A DNA stretch of 64,000 nt. Source: Nitrososphaerota archaeon (GTDB lineage Archaea > Thermoproteota > Nitrososphaeria > Nitrososphaerales > Gagatemarchaeaceae). Made by a program: the position numbers and the translations under genes. Of this stretch, positions 25,933 through 34,442 are shown piece after piece. The notes under the pieces are model-generated. The model did no database searches. It was not told the origin of the DNA and saw only the letters and a program-made list of their open reading frames with translations. The stretch spans positions 62,001 to 126,000 of the forward strand of contig JAPCJP010000001.1 in NCBI GenBank assembly GCA_027886885.1, written 5' to 3'. Positions within the stretch are counted from its first letter, which is position 1. Each line of letters opens with the position of its first letter.

Positions 25933-26716
25933 CTGACTTGAAGACCTCCATGGCTTCCTCTGGGGTGGCCTTGTCTATCACCACCCTCTTCAGCGCCCTG
26001 ACGATCAGGCCCGGGTTCTTGTGCTGGAAGACGTTGCGACCATATGTGACCCCGATCGCGCCCGCCTTCATCACGTCGCTGGTCATCTTCAGCAGCTCCA
26101 GGTCGGACTCCACCTTTGCCCCTCCTGCGAGGACCACGGGCACGGGACACTTCCTGACCACCTCGTGGAAAGACTCCGGGGTGCCAGTATAGACCGTCTT
26201 CACGATGTCAGCCCCTGCCTCGGCCCCGATCCTGGCCACGTGAGCGACGACGACCGGGTCCGACGGGTCCTTGATGTTCTCTCCCCTCGGGTACATCATC
26301 GCTATGAAGGGAATCTGGTATTCGTCGCAGGCGTCGGCGACCATGCCCAGCTGTTGCAGCATCTCAGGCTCCTCCTTCCCGCCGATGTTCACGTGCAGCG
26401 AGATGGCGTCGACCCCTAGGCGGATGCTCTCCTCGACGCTCGAGATCAGGATCTTCCTGTTGGGGGCCATCCCGAGCGTGGTGCTCGCCGAGAGCTGGAT
26501 TATCATACCGATGGGGACGGGTTTTCTGAGCGACTTTATGATGCCCTTCTGGACTAGAAAGGAGGTCGCTCCTCCCTTCGCCACCTGGATGATCGTCCGT
26601 TCGGGGTCCTCGAGCCCCTCGATCGGACCTACCGTCAACGAATGGTCCATGGGTATGCAGAGCATCCTTCCGTTCTTCATTATCCGCGATAGTCTCACGT
26701 CTTTGCCGGTCACCAA
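25919..26716 (-). CDS. aroA': 2-amino-3,7-dideoxy-D-threo-hept-6-ulosonate synthase (AroA', class I aldolase family)
   Basis: The 265-residue TIM-barrel aldolase joins L-aspartate semialdehyde with a deoxy-ketohexose phosphate, the first committed step of the archaeal shikimate route. Motifs are CIPMDHSLTVGPIEGL, the Schiff-base Lys in DIVKTVYTG (about residue 178), VLAGGAK and GVTYGRNVFQ. Class I fructose-bisphosphate aldolase is the paralogous alternative, but the position next to aroB', asd and lysC supports the shikimate role. The start is TTG 26716 or the adjacent GTG 26713. Confidence 0.93.
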   Translation of the reverse strand: MVTGKDVRLSRIMKNGRMLCIPMDHSLTVGPIEGLEDPERTIIQVAKGGATSFLVQKGIIKSLRKPVPIGMIIQLSASTTLGMAPNRKILISSVEESIRLGVDAISLHVNIGGKEEPEMLQQLGMVADACDEYQIPFIAMMYPRGENIKDPSDPVVVAHVARIGAEAGADIVKTVYTGTPESFHEVVRKCPVPVVLAGGAKVESDLELLKMTSDVMKAGAIGVTYGRNVFQHKNPGLIVRALKRVVIDKATPEEAMEVFKSDVPS

Positions 26717-26722
26717 GTCAAA

Positions 26723-27802
26723 TCACCCGATGTATCCTTCCCTCTGCATGAGCTCGGCCGTAAGTATTGCGGTCCCCGCCGCTCCCCTTATGGTGTTGTG
26801 CGAAAGGAGTGTGAGCATTAGGGACCTGTCATCGATGCCTCTCCTGACCCTGCCCACCACCACGCTCATGCCGGGCACGCTCCCGGCCATCCTGTCCAAC
26901 CTCGGTTGCGGCCGGTCATGTTCTGTCCGCACGATTATCGGCTGGGACGGCGCCGTCGGCAGTTTTAGCTTCTGCGGTAGCCCCCTGAACCTCTCCAGGG
27001 CCCTTACCGCAGCCCCGGGTTCGACCGCCCTGGGGAACTCCGAGTAGAGGGTCTCCGTGTGACCGTCTATCACCTGTACCCTGTTGCACGAGACCCCCAT
27101 GGGTAGCTCGAGGGGTTCGATGACCTTCGACCTGCCCTCCTTCCTCACCGTCCCAAGGATCTTCCTCGCTTCCCTCGCGACCTTCTCCTCTTCGTTCTTG
27201 ATGTACGGGAGGATGTTGTCCACCACCAGGAGCGACGGGACCCCAGGGAACCCGGCACCCGAGAGAGCCTGCATCGTGGTGACGATGGCCTTGTCCATGC
27301 CGAAAAGCTCGACCAGGGGTTTCATCACCATGGCCAACCCCATCACGGTGCAGTTGGGGGTGGTCACTATGGACCCCTTCCAACCTCGCGATGCCCTTTG
27401 CCCCTCTAGGAGCGAAAGGTGGTCTGGGTTGACCTCCGGTATCACAAGTGGCACGTCATCCTCCATCCTGTGGGCGCTCGCCTCGCTCACAACGGGAAAC
27501 CCAGCGCGGGCGAACGCCGGTTCGACCTCCTTGGCTACCTCGGACGGGAGCGCGGAGAAGACGATGTCGCACCCTGCGGCGGACTCGGTCCTGGATTTCT
27601 TCACCTCCATCTGCGCGTACTCGTCGCCCATTGGCTCGGGGAAGAGCCATCGCGCGGCTTCTCCATACTTCTTACCCGCGGACTCGCCCCCCATCAGGAC
27701 CTCGAGACGGATGAACGGGTGGTCCCTGAGCATGTTGATGTAGCGCTGGCCCACCGCTCCCGTCGCACCGAGGAGGGCAACCTTGAGTTCTTTCTGCTTC
27801 AA
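26723..27802 (-). CDS. asd: Aspartate-semialdehyde dehydrogenase
   Basis: The 359-residue NADP enzyme reduces aspartyl phosphate to aspartate semialdehyde. The N-terminus has VALLGATGAVGQRYINML, the catalytic Cys is in TTPNCTVMGLAM (about residue 150), and substrate motifs GAGFPGVPSL and VSCNRVQVIDGHTE follow. It belongs to the archaeal/fungal branch. The start is TTG 27802, overlapping lysC in TTGA. Its product feeds both the aspartate family amino acids and AroA'. Confidence 0.96.
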   Translation of the reverse strand: MKQKELKVALLGATGAVGQRYINMLRDHPFIRLEVLMGGESAGKKYGEAARWLFPEPMGDEYAQMEVKKSRTESAAGCDIVFSALPSEVAKEVEPAFARAGFPVVSEASAHRMEDDVPLVIPEVNPDHLSLLEGQRASRGWKGSIVTTPNCTVMGLAMVMKPLVELFGMDKAIVTTMQALSGAGFPGVPSLLVVDNILPYIKNEEEKVAREARKILGTVRKEGRSKVIEPLELPMGVSCNRVQVIDGHTETLYSEFPRAVEPGAAVRALERFRGLPQKLKLPTAPSQPIIVRTEHDRPQPRLDRMAGSVPGMSVVVGRVRRGIDDRSLMLTLLSHNTIRGAAGTAILTAELMQREGYIG

Positions 27803-29055
27803 GGCTTGCTCACCAGGAGGGCTTCGCGGATGAGGTCCAGGGCTGTCTCCGCCTTGCCCGAGGAGACGAACACCCTGATGGACGAGAGTATCGTTACTAT
27901 GCCGTAGAGGTTGATCGCCGACCTCGCCAGGGGTTGGGTCACCCTCTGGACGATTCCGGTCTCGGTCTCCAGCGCCGTGCCCTTCACCGTGATCATCGAG
28001 AGGCCGTCGAAGGATGACACTGCCTTGCCCACACTTTCTTTCACCAGAACCTGATGCACTCCCTCCAGCACGTTCTGGCCCCCTGCGACGTAGAAGATGG
28101 CCGAGGTCGACTCCAGGGACAGAGCCAACAGCGAACCGCCGCCATCCCTTATGGCCTTGGTGAGATGAGAGACCGACTCGAGTTTCCTCGAATCCAAGCC
28201 GACGACCGTCATCATCGAGACACCCTGTGGGAATATCTCCAGGCTTAGCTCGGACAGGTCCCCCTTGATTATCGTCCCAGCGTTCAGCTTCTCGAGGCTT
28301 GTCACCCTGAGCCGGCTCCCGCTTCCCTGGTACTTCAGGGCCTTGACGTGGAGGAACTTGGCACCCCCGGCCGCCAACATCTCCGCCTCCTCTCCGTGGA
28401 GCATCTCGATGAACTGCGGGTTCGAGACCTTGTCCGGGTCGCTCGAGTAGACTCCCTCCACATCCTTGATGAGCACCACCTCCCGCGCCCCGAGGCAGTT
28501 GCCCAGGACGACGGCAGTGGTGTCGCTGCCACCTCTCCCCAGGGTCGTCGTCTTCCCGTCGATGGTCTTCCCCAGGAAGCCGCAGACAACGGGCACCTTC
28601 CCTGCGTTGAGGAGGGGGACCAGCCGTTCTTGCACCCTCTTCCTCGACAGCTCCATGAGCGGGTTGGCATCCATGTGCCGGTCGTCGGTCACGATCGGCC
28701 AGTGAGGAGAATCAGGGTCGACGGTTACCGCGTCTATGTTCCTGCTCGCTAGCGCGCCCGCCATCAAGCGCGCGCTGGTCTTCTCCCCGGTCGAGAGGAG
28801 CTCGTCCATCAACGCAGGGTCCATGTTCGGGTTGACCTTCTTCGAAAGCGCGATGAGCTCGTCGGTCACTCCCTTCATTGCGGAGACCACGACGGCCACT
28901 GCGATGCCGCGCTCGACGGTGTCGCGGACGAGGTTCGCCGCCTGTTCGATTGACTTTTCGTTCTCGAGCACTGACCCTCCGAACTTCACGACGATCACCT
29001 CCTTGGTCGTGACAGCCTCCGTGTTCGATTTCTCAGCACTATCGCTATCGCTCAA
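27799..29055 (-). CDS. lysC: Aspartate kinase with C-terminal ACT domains
   Basis: The 418-residue kinase phosphorylates aspartate. The kinase core has VVKFGGSVLENEKSI, STGEKTSARLMAGAL, FLGKTIDGKTTTLGRGGSDTTA-type substrate loops and DVEGVYSSDPDKV. Two ACT domains occupy about residues 270-418, so allosteric feedback is likely. TTG 29055 is directly preceded by an in-frame stop, so it is the earliest possible start. It is the first gene of the aro cluster. TATA-like elements on the minus strand lie near 29124-29131 and 29187-29195. Confidence 0.95.
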   Translation of the reverse strand: MSDSDSAEKSNTEAVTTKEVIVVKFGGSVLENEKSIEQAANLVRDTVERGIAVAVVVSAMKGVTDELIALSKKVNPNMDPALMDELLSTGEKTSARLMAGALASRNIDAVTVDPDSPHWPIVTDDRHMDANPLMELSRKRVQERLVPLLNAGKVPVVCGFLGKTIDGKTTTLGRGGSDTTAVVLGNCLGAREVVLIKDVEGVYSSDPDKVSNPQFIEMLHGEEAEMLAAGGAKFLHVKALKYQGSGSRLRVTSLEKLNAGTIIKGDLSELSLEIFPQGVSMMTVVGLDSRKLESVSHLTKAIRDGGGSLLALSLESTSAIFYVAGGQNVLEGVHQVLVKESVGKAVSSFDGLSMITVKGTALETETGIVQRVTQPLARSAINLYGIVTILSSIRVFVSSGKAETALDLIREALLVSKP

Positions 29056-29236
29056 CTATCTATCCCACCAATGTCCAGAGAAACTAGGGTTCGACTAGCG
29101 CTTGAAGCCGAAAAGAGGCCAACGATAAACTGAACCGCCTCTCATTTGCCCTCTCAATTTCTCGACCCCATCGGCCTTTGGGTTGTTATTTATGCCTTTA
29201 GTCAGGCACGAAATGCGAGAGGAAGAGCTGGCCCTG

Positions 29237-30322
29237 CTAGAAGATCTTCCAGCTCTTGACGGTTACCTTTTCGAGGTATCTTTCGTCGAGCTCGATGCCG
29301 ACCCCTGGACCTTTGTTGGGCCGGATCCTGCCTCCCGTCATGGTGAAGGGGTTCTTGACGATGTCCCTGGTGAAGTACTTCTCGTTCGGCGAGGTGTCTC
29401 CTGGATAGTCCACCAACTTGGAGGAGGCGAGGGAGATGTTGAAGGAACGGCCCACGCCGGTCTCGAACATCCCACCGATCCAGACATGCCCCTTGTGCTT
29501 CTTGGCGATCTTCGCTATCTCCATAGAATTTCCCAGCCCGCCGACGCGCCCGGGCTTGATGTTCACGACCTGCGCCGCGCCGATGTCGAAGGCCTGCGCC
29601 GCCCGGTCCGCTGAGGTCACGGACTCGTCGAGGCAGATGGGCGTCGTTATCTCCTTGGCCAGCTTCGCATGGTCGAGGAGGTCGTCGTGCTCCAGGGGCT
29701 GCTCGAGGTAGACCAGCCCGAAACGGTCGAGCCTCTTTATGGCCGGTGCATCCTTCAGTCGATAGCACGAGTTCGCGTCTGCGCTGAGGACGATGTCCGG
29801 AAAGACATCTCTGACCGACTTCACAATGTCGAACTCCTTTCCCCTCTCTATCTTCAGCTTGACCCGCTGGTAGCCCCGTTCCACGGCCGCTTCTACTCTC
29901 TTCCTGGTCACCTCCTTCTTGTCAATCCCGAGGGATATTCCCACGTCGGCGTATCCTTTCGACGGGCCGAGCTCCCGGACCAGGGGGACCCCCTTGCGCT
30001 TGGAGTGGTAGTCCCAGAGCAGCATCTCGACCGCAGCCTTGGCCATGTTGTGTCCTCTGACATGGTCGGCCTTGAGCGTGAACTCCTGGGGCGTCGGGAG
30101 GTCCTTGAGCAGCTTGGCGAAGTGGTCTCTGATCACGTGGAGCGCCGTCTGGTTATCCTCGTAGCTATAGTAGGGCGCTACGCTGGCGACGCATTCGGCC
30201 TGGGCCTTCACCCCATCGGAATCGAGGAGCAGTATCAGCGCGTTCCTCTCGGCTTCGGTACCAAAACTCGTCGTGAAAGGCGCCAGGAACGGGAGCCTGA
30301 CGTGCCTGATCGTGAGACTCAA
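29237..30322 (-). CDS. Enolase-superfamily N-acylamino acid racemase / o-succinylbenzoate synthase
   Basis: The 361-residue protein belongs to the muconate-cycloisomerase subgroup. Acid-base lysines are Lys155 and Lys157 in VKLKI on one face and Lys256 in NIKPGRVGG on the other. Metal ligands are Asp182 (ADANS), Glu207 (LEQP) and Asp232 (LDES). The C-terminal GGMFETGVGRSFN and PGDTSPNEKYF motifs match the NSAR/OSBS branch. No menaquinone genes are nearby, while a GNAT acyltransferase and an M20 hydrolase are, so N-succinyl amino acid racemase is the better guess. The start is TTG 30322, 29 nt from a TATA element shared with the divergent gene. Confidence 0.85.
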   Translation of the reverse strand: MSLTIRHVRLPFLAPFTTSFGTEAERNALILLLDSDGVKAQAECVASVAPYYSYEDNQTALHVIRDHFAKLLKDLPTPQEFTLKADHVRGHNMAKAAVEMLLWDYHSKRKGVPLVRELGPSKGYADVGISLGIDKKEVTRKRVEAAVERGYQRVKLKIERGKEFDIVKSVRDVFPDIVLSADANSCYRLKDAPAIKRLDRFGLVYLEQPLEHDDLLDHAKLAKEITTPICLDESVTSADRAAQAFDIGAAQVVNIKPGRVGGLGNSMEIAKIAKKHKGHVWIGGMFETGVGRSFNISLASSKLVDYPGDTSPNEKYFTRDIVKNPFTMTGGRIRPNKGPGVGIELDERYLEKVTVKSWKIF

Positions 30323-30347
30323 GGGAGTTCGGGCGCCCTCCTGATTC

Positions 30348-30354
30348 TATTAAT
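30348..30354. promoter_or_regulatory. Shared bidirectional TATA element between the NSAR-like and GNAT genes
   Basis: TATTAAT contains the palindrome ATTAAT. Its centre (about 30351) lies 29 nt from the minus-strand TTG 30322 and 34 nt from the plus-strand ATG 30385, so one element could serve both divergent genes. Confidence 0.5.
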
Positions 30355-30384
30355 CTTTGGTCGAGGCATCCGAAACCGAAAATA

Positions 30385-31293
30385 ATGCGGCGAGCGCAGC
30401 CAGTCCCTCGTGGAAAGAAACCTCTCCGGGCCCGCGGGGGAGCGATCCCGATGAAGGAGATAGTCGTCCGGCCACTCGCCACACCTGCGGAGTTCGTCGG
30501 GGCCGAGGAGGTTCAGCTCTCCGCCTGGGGCGAGAACGAACGAGCGGTGACACCCAAGGAGATTATGATCGCAGTTCACGACAATGGAGGAGTGGTCCTC
30601 GGAGCCTTCGAAGGCAGGAAGACGGTGGGCTTCGCCATACTCCTCCCCGGCTACAACGGGAAAGATGTCTACATGTACTCGCACATGACGGGGGTCCTGA
30701 AAGAGTACCAATCGAGAGGCGTCGGCTACATGCTCAAGCAGAAGCAGCGCGAGTTTGCACTTGCCCATGGCTTCGACCGAATCGCATGGACCTTCGACCC
30801 CATGATAGCGAGGAACGCGCACTTCAACTTCGGGAAGCTGGGCGTGGTCTGCAGGAACTACATCGTCGATTACTACGGCCCCATGAAGGATCCCGTCAAT
30901 CGCGGGCTGCCCACCGACCGGTTCCTGGTCGAGTGGTTCATAGAGCCCCGGTGGCAGCGAAAGGTCCGGGCCTATGCCAAGGAGCCCATCGCCACGGCGT
31001 ACTCTGTGATCGACAGGAGGGGCGAGGAGCCCTATCCCGTCTGTGAGGACTGGCAGATCGACCTCAAGGCGGAGCGCGCCCTGGTTGACATCCCGAGGGA
31101 AATCGCCGCGCTGAAGGCGAGGGACCTGAAGGCCGCCCAGCGGTGGAGGAAAGCGACGAGGGAGATCTTCCACACCTATTTTTCGGCCGGCTTTACAGCG
31201 GTGGCCCTCCTCGAGAAAAAGGACCGGTTCAGGTACCTGCTCATGAAGGCCGACTTCCCGCGCGGGACCTTCCCGCCCCGAGCCATGGAGTAG
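30385..31293 (+). CDS. GNAT-superfamily acyltransferase associated with the NSAR-like gene
   Basis: The 302-residue protein has a GNAT fold in its first half: strand VVLGAFEGRKTVGFAILLPG, then the acyl-CoA loop LKEYQSRGVGYMLKQKQREFA (motif RGVGYML) and NAHFNFGKLGVVCRNY. Its long C-terminal part is less conserved. Related predicted acetyltransferases often accompany N-acylamino acid racemase genes, where the GNAT enzyme N-succinylates D-amino acids. ATG 30385 is supported by TATA spacing; ATG 30451 is an alternative that loses a basic leader only. Confidence 0.8.
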   Translation: MRRAQPVPRGKKPLRARGGAIPMKEIVVRPLATPAEFVGAEEVQLSAWGENERAVTPKEIMIAVHDNGGVVLGAFEGRKTVGFAILLPGYNGKDVYMYSHMTGVLKEYQSRGVGYMLKQKQREFALAHGFDRIAWTFDPMIARNAHFNFGKLGVVCRNYIVDYYGPMKDPVNRGLPTDRFLVEWFIEPRWQRKVRAYAKEPIATAYSVIDRRGEEPYPVCEDWQIDLKAERALVDIPREIAALKARDLKAAQRWRKATREIFHTYFSAGFTAVALLEKKDRFRYLLMKADFPRGTFPPRAME

Positions 31294-31356
31294 TCGACGT
31301 CTGGCCACCGAGCAAGAGTTTTATCGCCATCGAGGAAGGGAGGGCCGAACCGCAGT

Positions 31357-32115
31357 TTGCAGATAGATCTCACCGGCAAGGTAGGACTCGTCACGGGCGC
31401 AGGCAGGGGGATCGGGAAGGCGATAGCGGTGGCGATGGCCCGGGCGGGAGCCGACATGATCCCCGTCGATGTGGACATCAACACGCTCAAGGGCACGACA
31501 GTAGAGATCTCGCAGCTCGGGAGGAAATCGACCGGCTTCCAGGTGGAAGTCTCGCGTCTTCGCGAGGTCGAGGACGTCGTCAGCAAGGCCGTGGGTTTTC
31601 AGGGCAAGATCGATATCTTGGTGAACAATGCCGGGGTGGTCATCCGCAAACCAATGGAGGAGTATTCGGAAGCGGACTGGGATAGCGTGATCAACACGAA
31701 CCTGAAGGGCACATTCAACTTCAGCCAGGCCGTCGGGCGCCAGATGGTCAAGCAGGGGACCGGCGGTCGCATAATCAACATATCATCCATCTTCGGGCTC
31801 GTGGCGCTCCCGCCCAGGGCCTCTTACTCCGCTAGCAAGGGCGCGATCGTCTCCCTGACGAGGGACCTGGCAGCCGAGTGGGCGAAGCACAAGATCACAG
31901 TGAACGCCATCTGCCCGGGCTGGACAAAGACAGAGATGACCGCCAACTACTTCGCCCAGGAGGACGTGAGCAAGTTCCTGCTGGAGAGGATTCCTCTCGG
32001 GAGGTTCGCGGAACCGGAGGAGATAGCCAACCTTGCAATGTTCCTCGCCTCGGACTACTCGAGCTACATCACCGGACAGGGGATTCCAGTGGACGGCGGA
32101 TGGACTGCCCTGTAG
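31357..32115 (+). CDS. Classical short-chain dehydrogenase/reductase
   Basis: The 252-residue SDR has the cofactor motif TGAGRGIGKA, LVNNAGV, the Ser of ISSIFG, catalytic YSASK and CPGWTKTEM. Asp at the end of strand 2 (PVDVD) suggests NAD(H) preference. The closest functional look-alikes are gluconate 5-dehydrogenase and KduD-type sugar dehydrogenases, but SDR substrates cannot be inferred reliably. The start is TTG 31357, about 35 nt after a TATA-like TTTTATC (31319-31325). It precedes a second, atypical SDR. Confidence 0.85.
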   Translation: MQIDLTGKVGLVTGAGRGIGKAIAVAMARAGADMIPVDVDINTLKGTTVEISQLGRKSTGFQVEVSRLREVEDVVSKAVGFQGKIDILVNNAGVVIRKPMEEYSEADWDSVINTNLKGTFNFSQAVGRQMVKQGTGGRIINISSIFGLVALPPRASYSASKGAIVSLTRDLAAEWAKHKITVNAICPGWTKTEMTANYFAQEDVSKFLLERIPLGRFAEPEEIANLAMFLASDYSSYITGQGIPVDGGWTAL

Positions 32116-32175
32116 TCGACAAGGGTTCCTCAATCAACATCTTCTTATCGCCAGCAGGATGGATGCGCGGGCATC

Positions 32176-32967
32176 ATGGCACTGGATTTTGGTCTGAAGG
32201 GTCAGAGGGTTCTAGTAACTGCTTCCAGCAGCGGGATAGGCTATGGGGCCGCCCAGGCTTTCCTGCAGGAGGGGGCCCGCGTTGTCATCAACTCGTCCAA
32301 CGCCGAGAAGCTCGCGAACGCCAGGTCCAAGCTCGCCCCCCTCGGGGAGGTCCACGCCGTGACAGGGAACCTTGGCTCCAAGGAGGACCTGGACCACCTC
32401 GTGAAAGAGTCCCTCTCTGACCTGGGCGGGATCGATGTGCTCGTCTACGTCACCGGTTCGCCGAAGCCCGGACGGTTCATGGACTTCTCCTACGAAGACT
32501 GGAGGAGCGCCTCGGACCTCCTGGTGGTGAGCCCGGCCTATCTCGCAAAGCTCGTCGCTGACCAGATGATAAAGTCCGGCACGGGTGGCCGGATGGTCTT
32601 CCTGTCTTCTTGGGTCATCAAGGAACCGTTGCTGACCATCGCCCTCTCCAGTGTCTGCAGGACCACTTTGCTCTCCCTGGTGAGGACCCTGAGCCGGGAG
32701 CTGGGGCCAAGGAAGGTCAGGGTCAACGGGATCTTGCCCGGTTACATCAGGACGGGAAGGATCGACCAGCTCGCGCAGAACGCGGCGAAGACGCGGGGGA
32801 TCAAAGCCGAGGAGTGGGTCAGGGAGATTGAGAACGAGATTCCCATGGGGCGCATCGGCACGACGAGCGAGCTATCGAATGCCATCCTCTTCCTTAGCAG
32901 CGAGCTCTCCTCATACATCTCCGGAGTCTCCCTGCCGGTCGACGGGGCTCTCCTTAGGTCGATCTAG
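32176..32967 (+). CDS. Atypical SDR-family protein lacking the Tyr-xxx-Lys catalytic pair
   Basis: The 263-residue protein keeps the SDR fold: TASSSGIGYGAA cofactor loop, the Ser region FLSSWV (144-145) and NGILPGYIRT. The expected YxxxK is replaced by Ser158-x-x-x-Arg162 in ALSSVCRTT, and the NNAG motif is YVTG (91-94). A divergent SDR branch with such replacements exists, with uncertain chemistry. It may be catalytically altered or use another proton donor. A TATA-like TTCTTATC at about 32142-32149 precedes ATG 32176. The stop shares CTAG with the convergent M20 peptidase stop. Confidence 0.85.
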   Translation: MALDFGLKGQRVLVTASSSGIGYGAAQAFLQEGARVVINSSNAEKLANARSKLAPLGEVHAVTGNLGSKEDLDHLVKESLSDLGGIDVLVYVTGSPKPGRFMDFSYEDWRSASDLLVVSPAYLAKLVADQMIKSGTGGRMVFLSSWVIKEPLLTIALSSVCRTTLLSLVRTLSRELGPRKVRVNGILPGYIRTGRIDQLAQNAAKTRGIKAEEWVREIENEIPMGRIGTTSELSNAILFLSSELSSYISGVSLPVDGALLRSI

Positions 32968-34340
32968 GACGGCGTGACCCGGGAGAGGCTCTCGAGGACC
33001 GCGGCTGCGGTCCTTATGCCGCGGAGGAAGTTTTCCACCTTCAGATTCTCGTTTGGCCCGTGGTTCCCCTCGTCGATGTTCGCGTAGGGAACGATTATCG
33101 ATGGCACGCCAAGCTCCCGGGTGAACGCCGAGTCGGGAAGCGTGGCGCCGAGGGACGGATAGATCACCGGTTCCATCTTCGTCGCGTCCTTCACAGCGGA
33201 CGCGATTGGCGCCGCGAAGGGGCTATCGAGGCTGGTCCGGGACGGGAGGGATGAGCTCATCTTCGTGATCAGAACGCCTGGCGAGTGTAGGCGAACGTGC
33301 CTCACGAGCTTCCTGTAGATGTCCTCCGGGTCCTGGTCGGGTACGAGGCGCATGTCCATCTTCACGGAGGCGCTCGCTGGGATCACGGTCTTCGACCCCT
33401 TTCCGGTGTAGCCGCCATAGATGCCGCAGATGTTCAAGGTAGGTTCAGCCATCAGCTTTTCGTAGAAGCGCTGCCCGGCGGGTAGCTGGGAGGGTTTCAG
33501 GCCGAGGCTTGCGGCTACGGAAGCCCGGTTCAGAGGTATCCTTGCGAAGGCCGCCTTATCAGACCTGGTGGGTCTCTTCACGTCGTCATAGAACCCCTTT
33601 ATCGCGACCCTACCGTTCCTGTCTCTCATGCCCTCGAGCAGCTTCACCAGGTCCCAGGCCGGGTTGGGGACCGGTCCGCCCCAGTTCCCCGAGTGCAGGT
33701 CCCTCTTGGCCCCTCTCGCCGTCAGCTCCACGTAGAGTAGACCCCTGACGCCGAACACGAGCATCGGCCTCCCGCTCTCGTGGACTGGCCCGTCAGAGGT
33801 ATAGACCAAGTCCGCCTTCAGAAGGTCCTTGTGGGTCTTCACGAAGCCTTCCAGGTTCGGCGACCCGTTCTCCTCCTCTCCTTCGAAGATGCACTTGACG
33901 TTGACCGGAAGCTCGCCTCCCCTGAAATCCTTCAGGGCTTTGATGCCCATGAGCTGGGCGTAGAGCTGGCCCTTGTTGTCCCCCGCGCCCCTGGCATAGA
34001 TCCTGCCTTCACGGATCGTGGGCTTGAAGGGTTCGCTCACCCAGGCGTCAAGGGGCTCGACGGGCTGGACGTCATAGTGGCCATAGATGAGGACGGTCGG
34101 CCTGTTTCTCGCGTTGCTCGAGATCTCTCCGAAGATGAAGGGATGGCCAGCGCTCTGGATCACCTGCGTCCTGAAGCCGATCTCTTCCATCCTCCGCTGA
34201 AGGAGCGAGCTCATCTCCTTGATGCCGATTCCGAGCGTGCTTATGGAGGGCTGTGATAGCATCTCGAAGAGACCTTCGAGGTACTCGTCCAAGTTCGCAT
34301 CGATGCGCGCATACACTTCCTCTAGTCCCAGGGAACGCAA
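32964..34340 (-). CDS. M20-family metallopeptidase (CNDP/desuccinylase-like)
   Basis: The 458-residue di-zinc hydrolase has all M20 ligands and catalytic residues: His88 and Asp90 in GHYDVQP, bridging Asp121 in GAGDNKG, general base Glu155-Glu156 in FEGEEENGS, Asp183 in TSDGP, and the dimerisation-domain His in RDLHSGNWGG. It could be a dipeptidase. Beside an NSAR-like racemase and a GNAT enzyme it could instead be an L-specific desuccinylase/deacylase. The start is TTG 34340, 33 nt after a TATA-like TTCTTATT on the minus strand (about 34370-34377). Confidence 0.88.
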   Translation of the reverse strand: MRSLGLEEVYARIDANLDEYLEGLFEMLSQPSISTLGIGIKEMSSLLQRRMEEIGFRTQVIQSAGHPFIFGEISSNARNRPTVLIYGHYDVQPVEPLDAWVSEPFKPTIREGRIYARGAGDNKGQLYAQLMGIKALKDFRGGELPVNVKCIFEGEEENGSPNLEGFVKTHKDLLKADLVYTSDGPVHESGRPMLVFGVRGLLYVELTARGAKRDLHSGNWGGPVPNPAWDLVKLLEGMRDRNGRVAIKGFYDDVKRPTRSDKAAFARIPLNRASVAASLGLKPSQLPAGQRFYEKLMAEPTLNICGIYGGYTGKGSKTVIPASASVKMDMRLVPDQDPEDIYRKLVRHVRLHSPGVLITKMSSSLPSRTSLDSPFAAPIASAVKDATKMEPVIYPSLGATLPDSAFTRELGVPSIIVPYANIDEGNHGPNENLKVENFLRGIRTAAAVLESLSRVTPS

Positions 34341-34442
34341 AGTTAACGGCCAGAAATCGCGCCTGTTTGAGAATAAGAAGCTTTCAGGGCAAAGCGCTCC
34401 GCATCGTTAATATTCCATCCCGCAGGAGCCCATTGGGTCGAT

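Noticed and set aside
29237-30322. Menaquinone o-succinylbenzoate synthase (menC) as the firm assignment
   Set aside because: No other men gene is in the window, and the neighbours fit N-acylamino acid racemisation better; the OSBS/NSAR ambiguity is stated instead.
30319-31308. 329-codon minus-strand frame opposite the GNAT gene
   Set aside because: The plus-strand GNAT motifs are convincing, and the minus frame has shadow-type composition and would overlap the racemase promoter.
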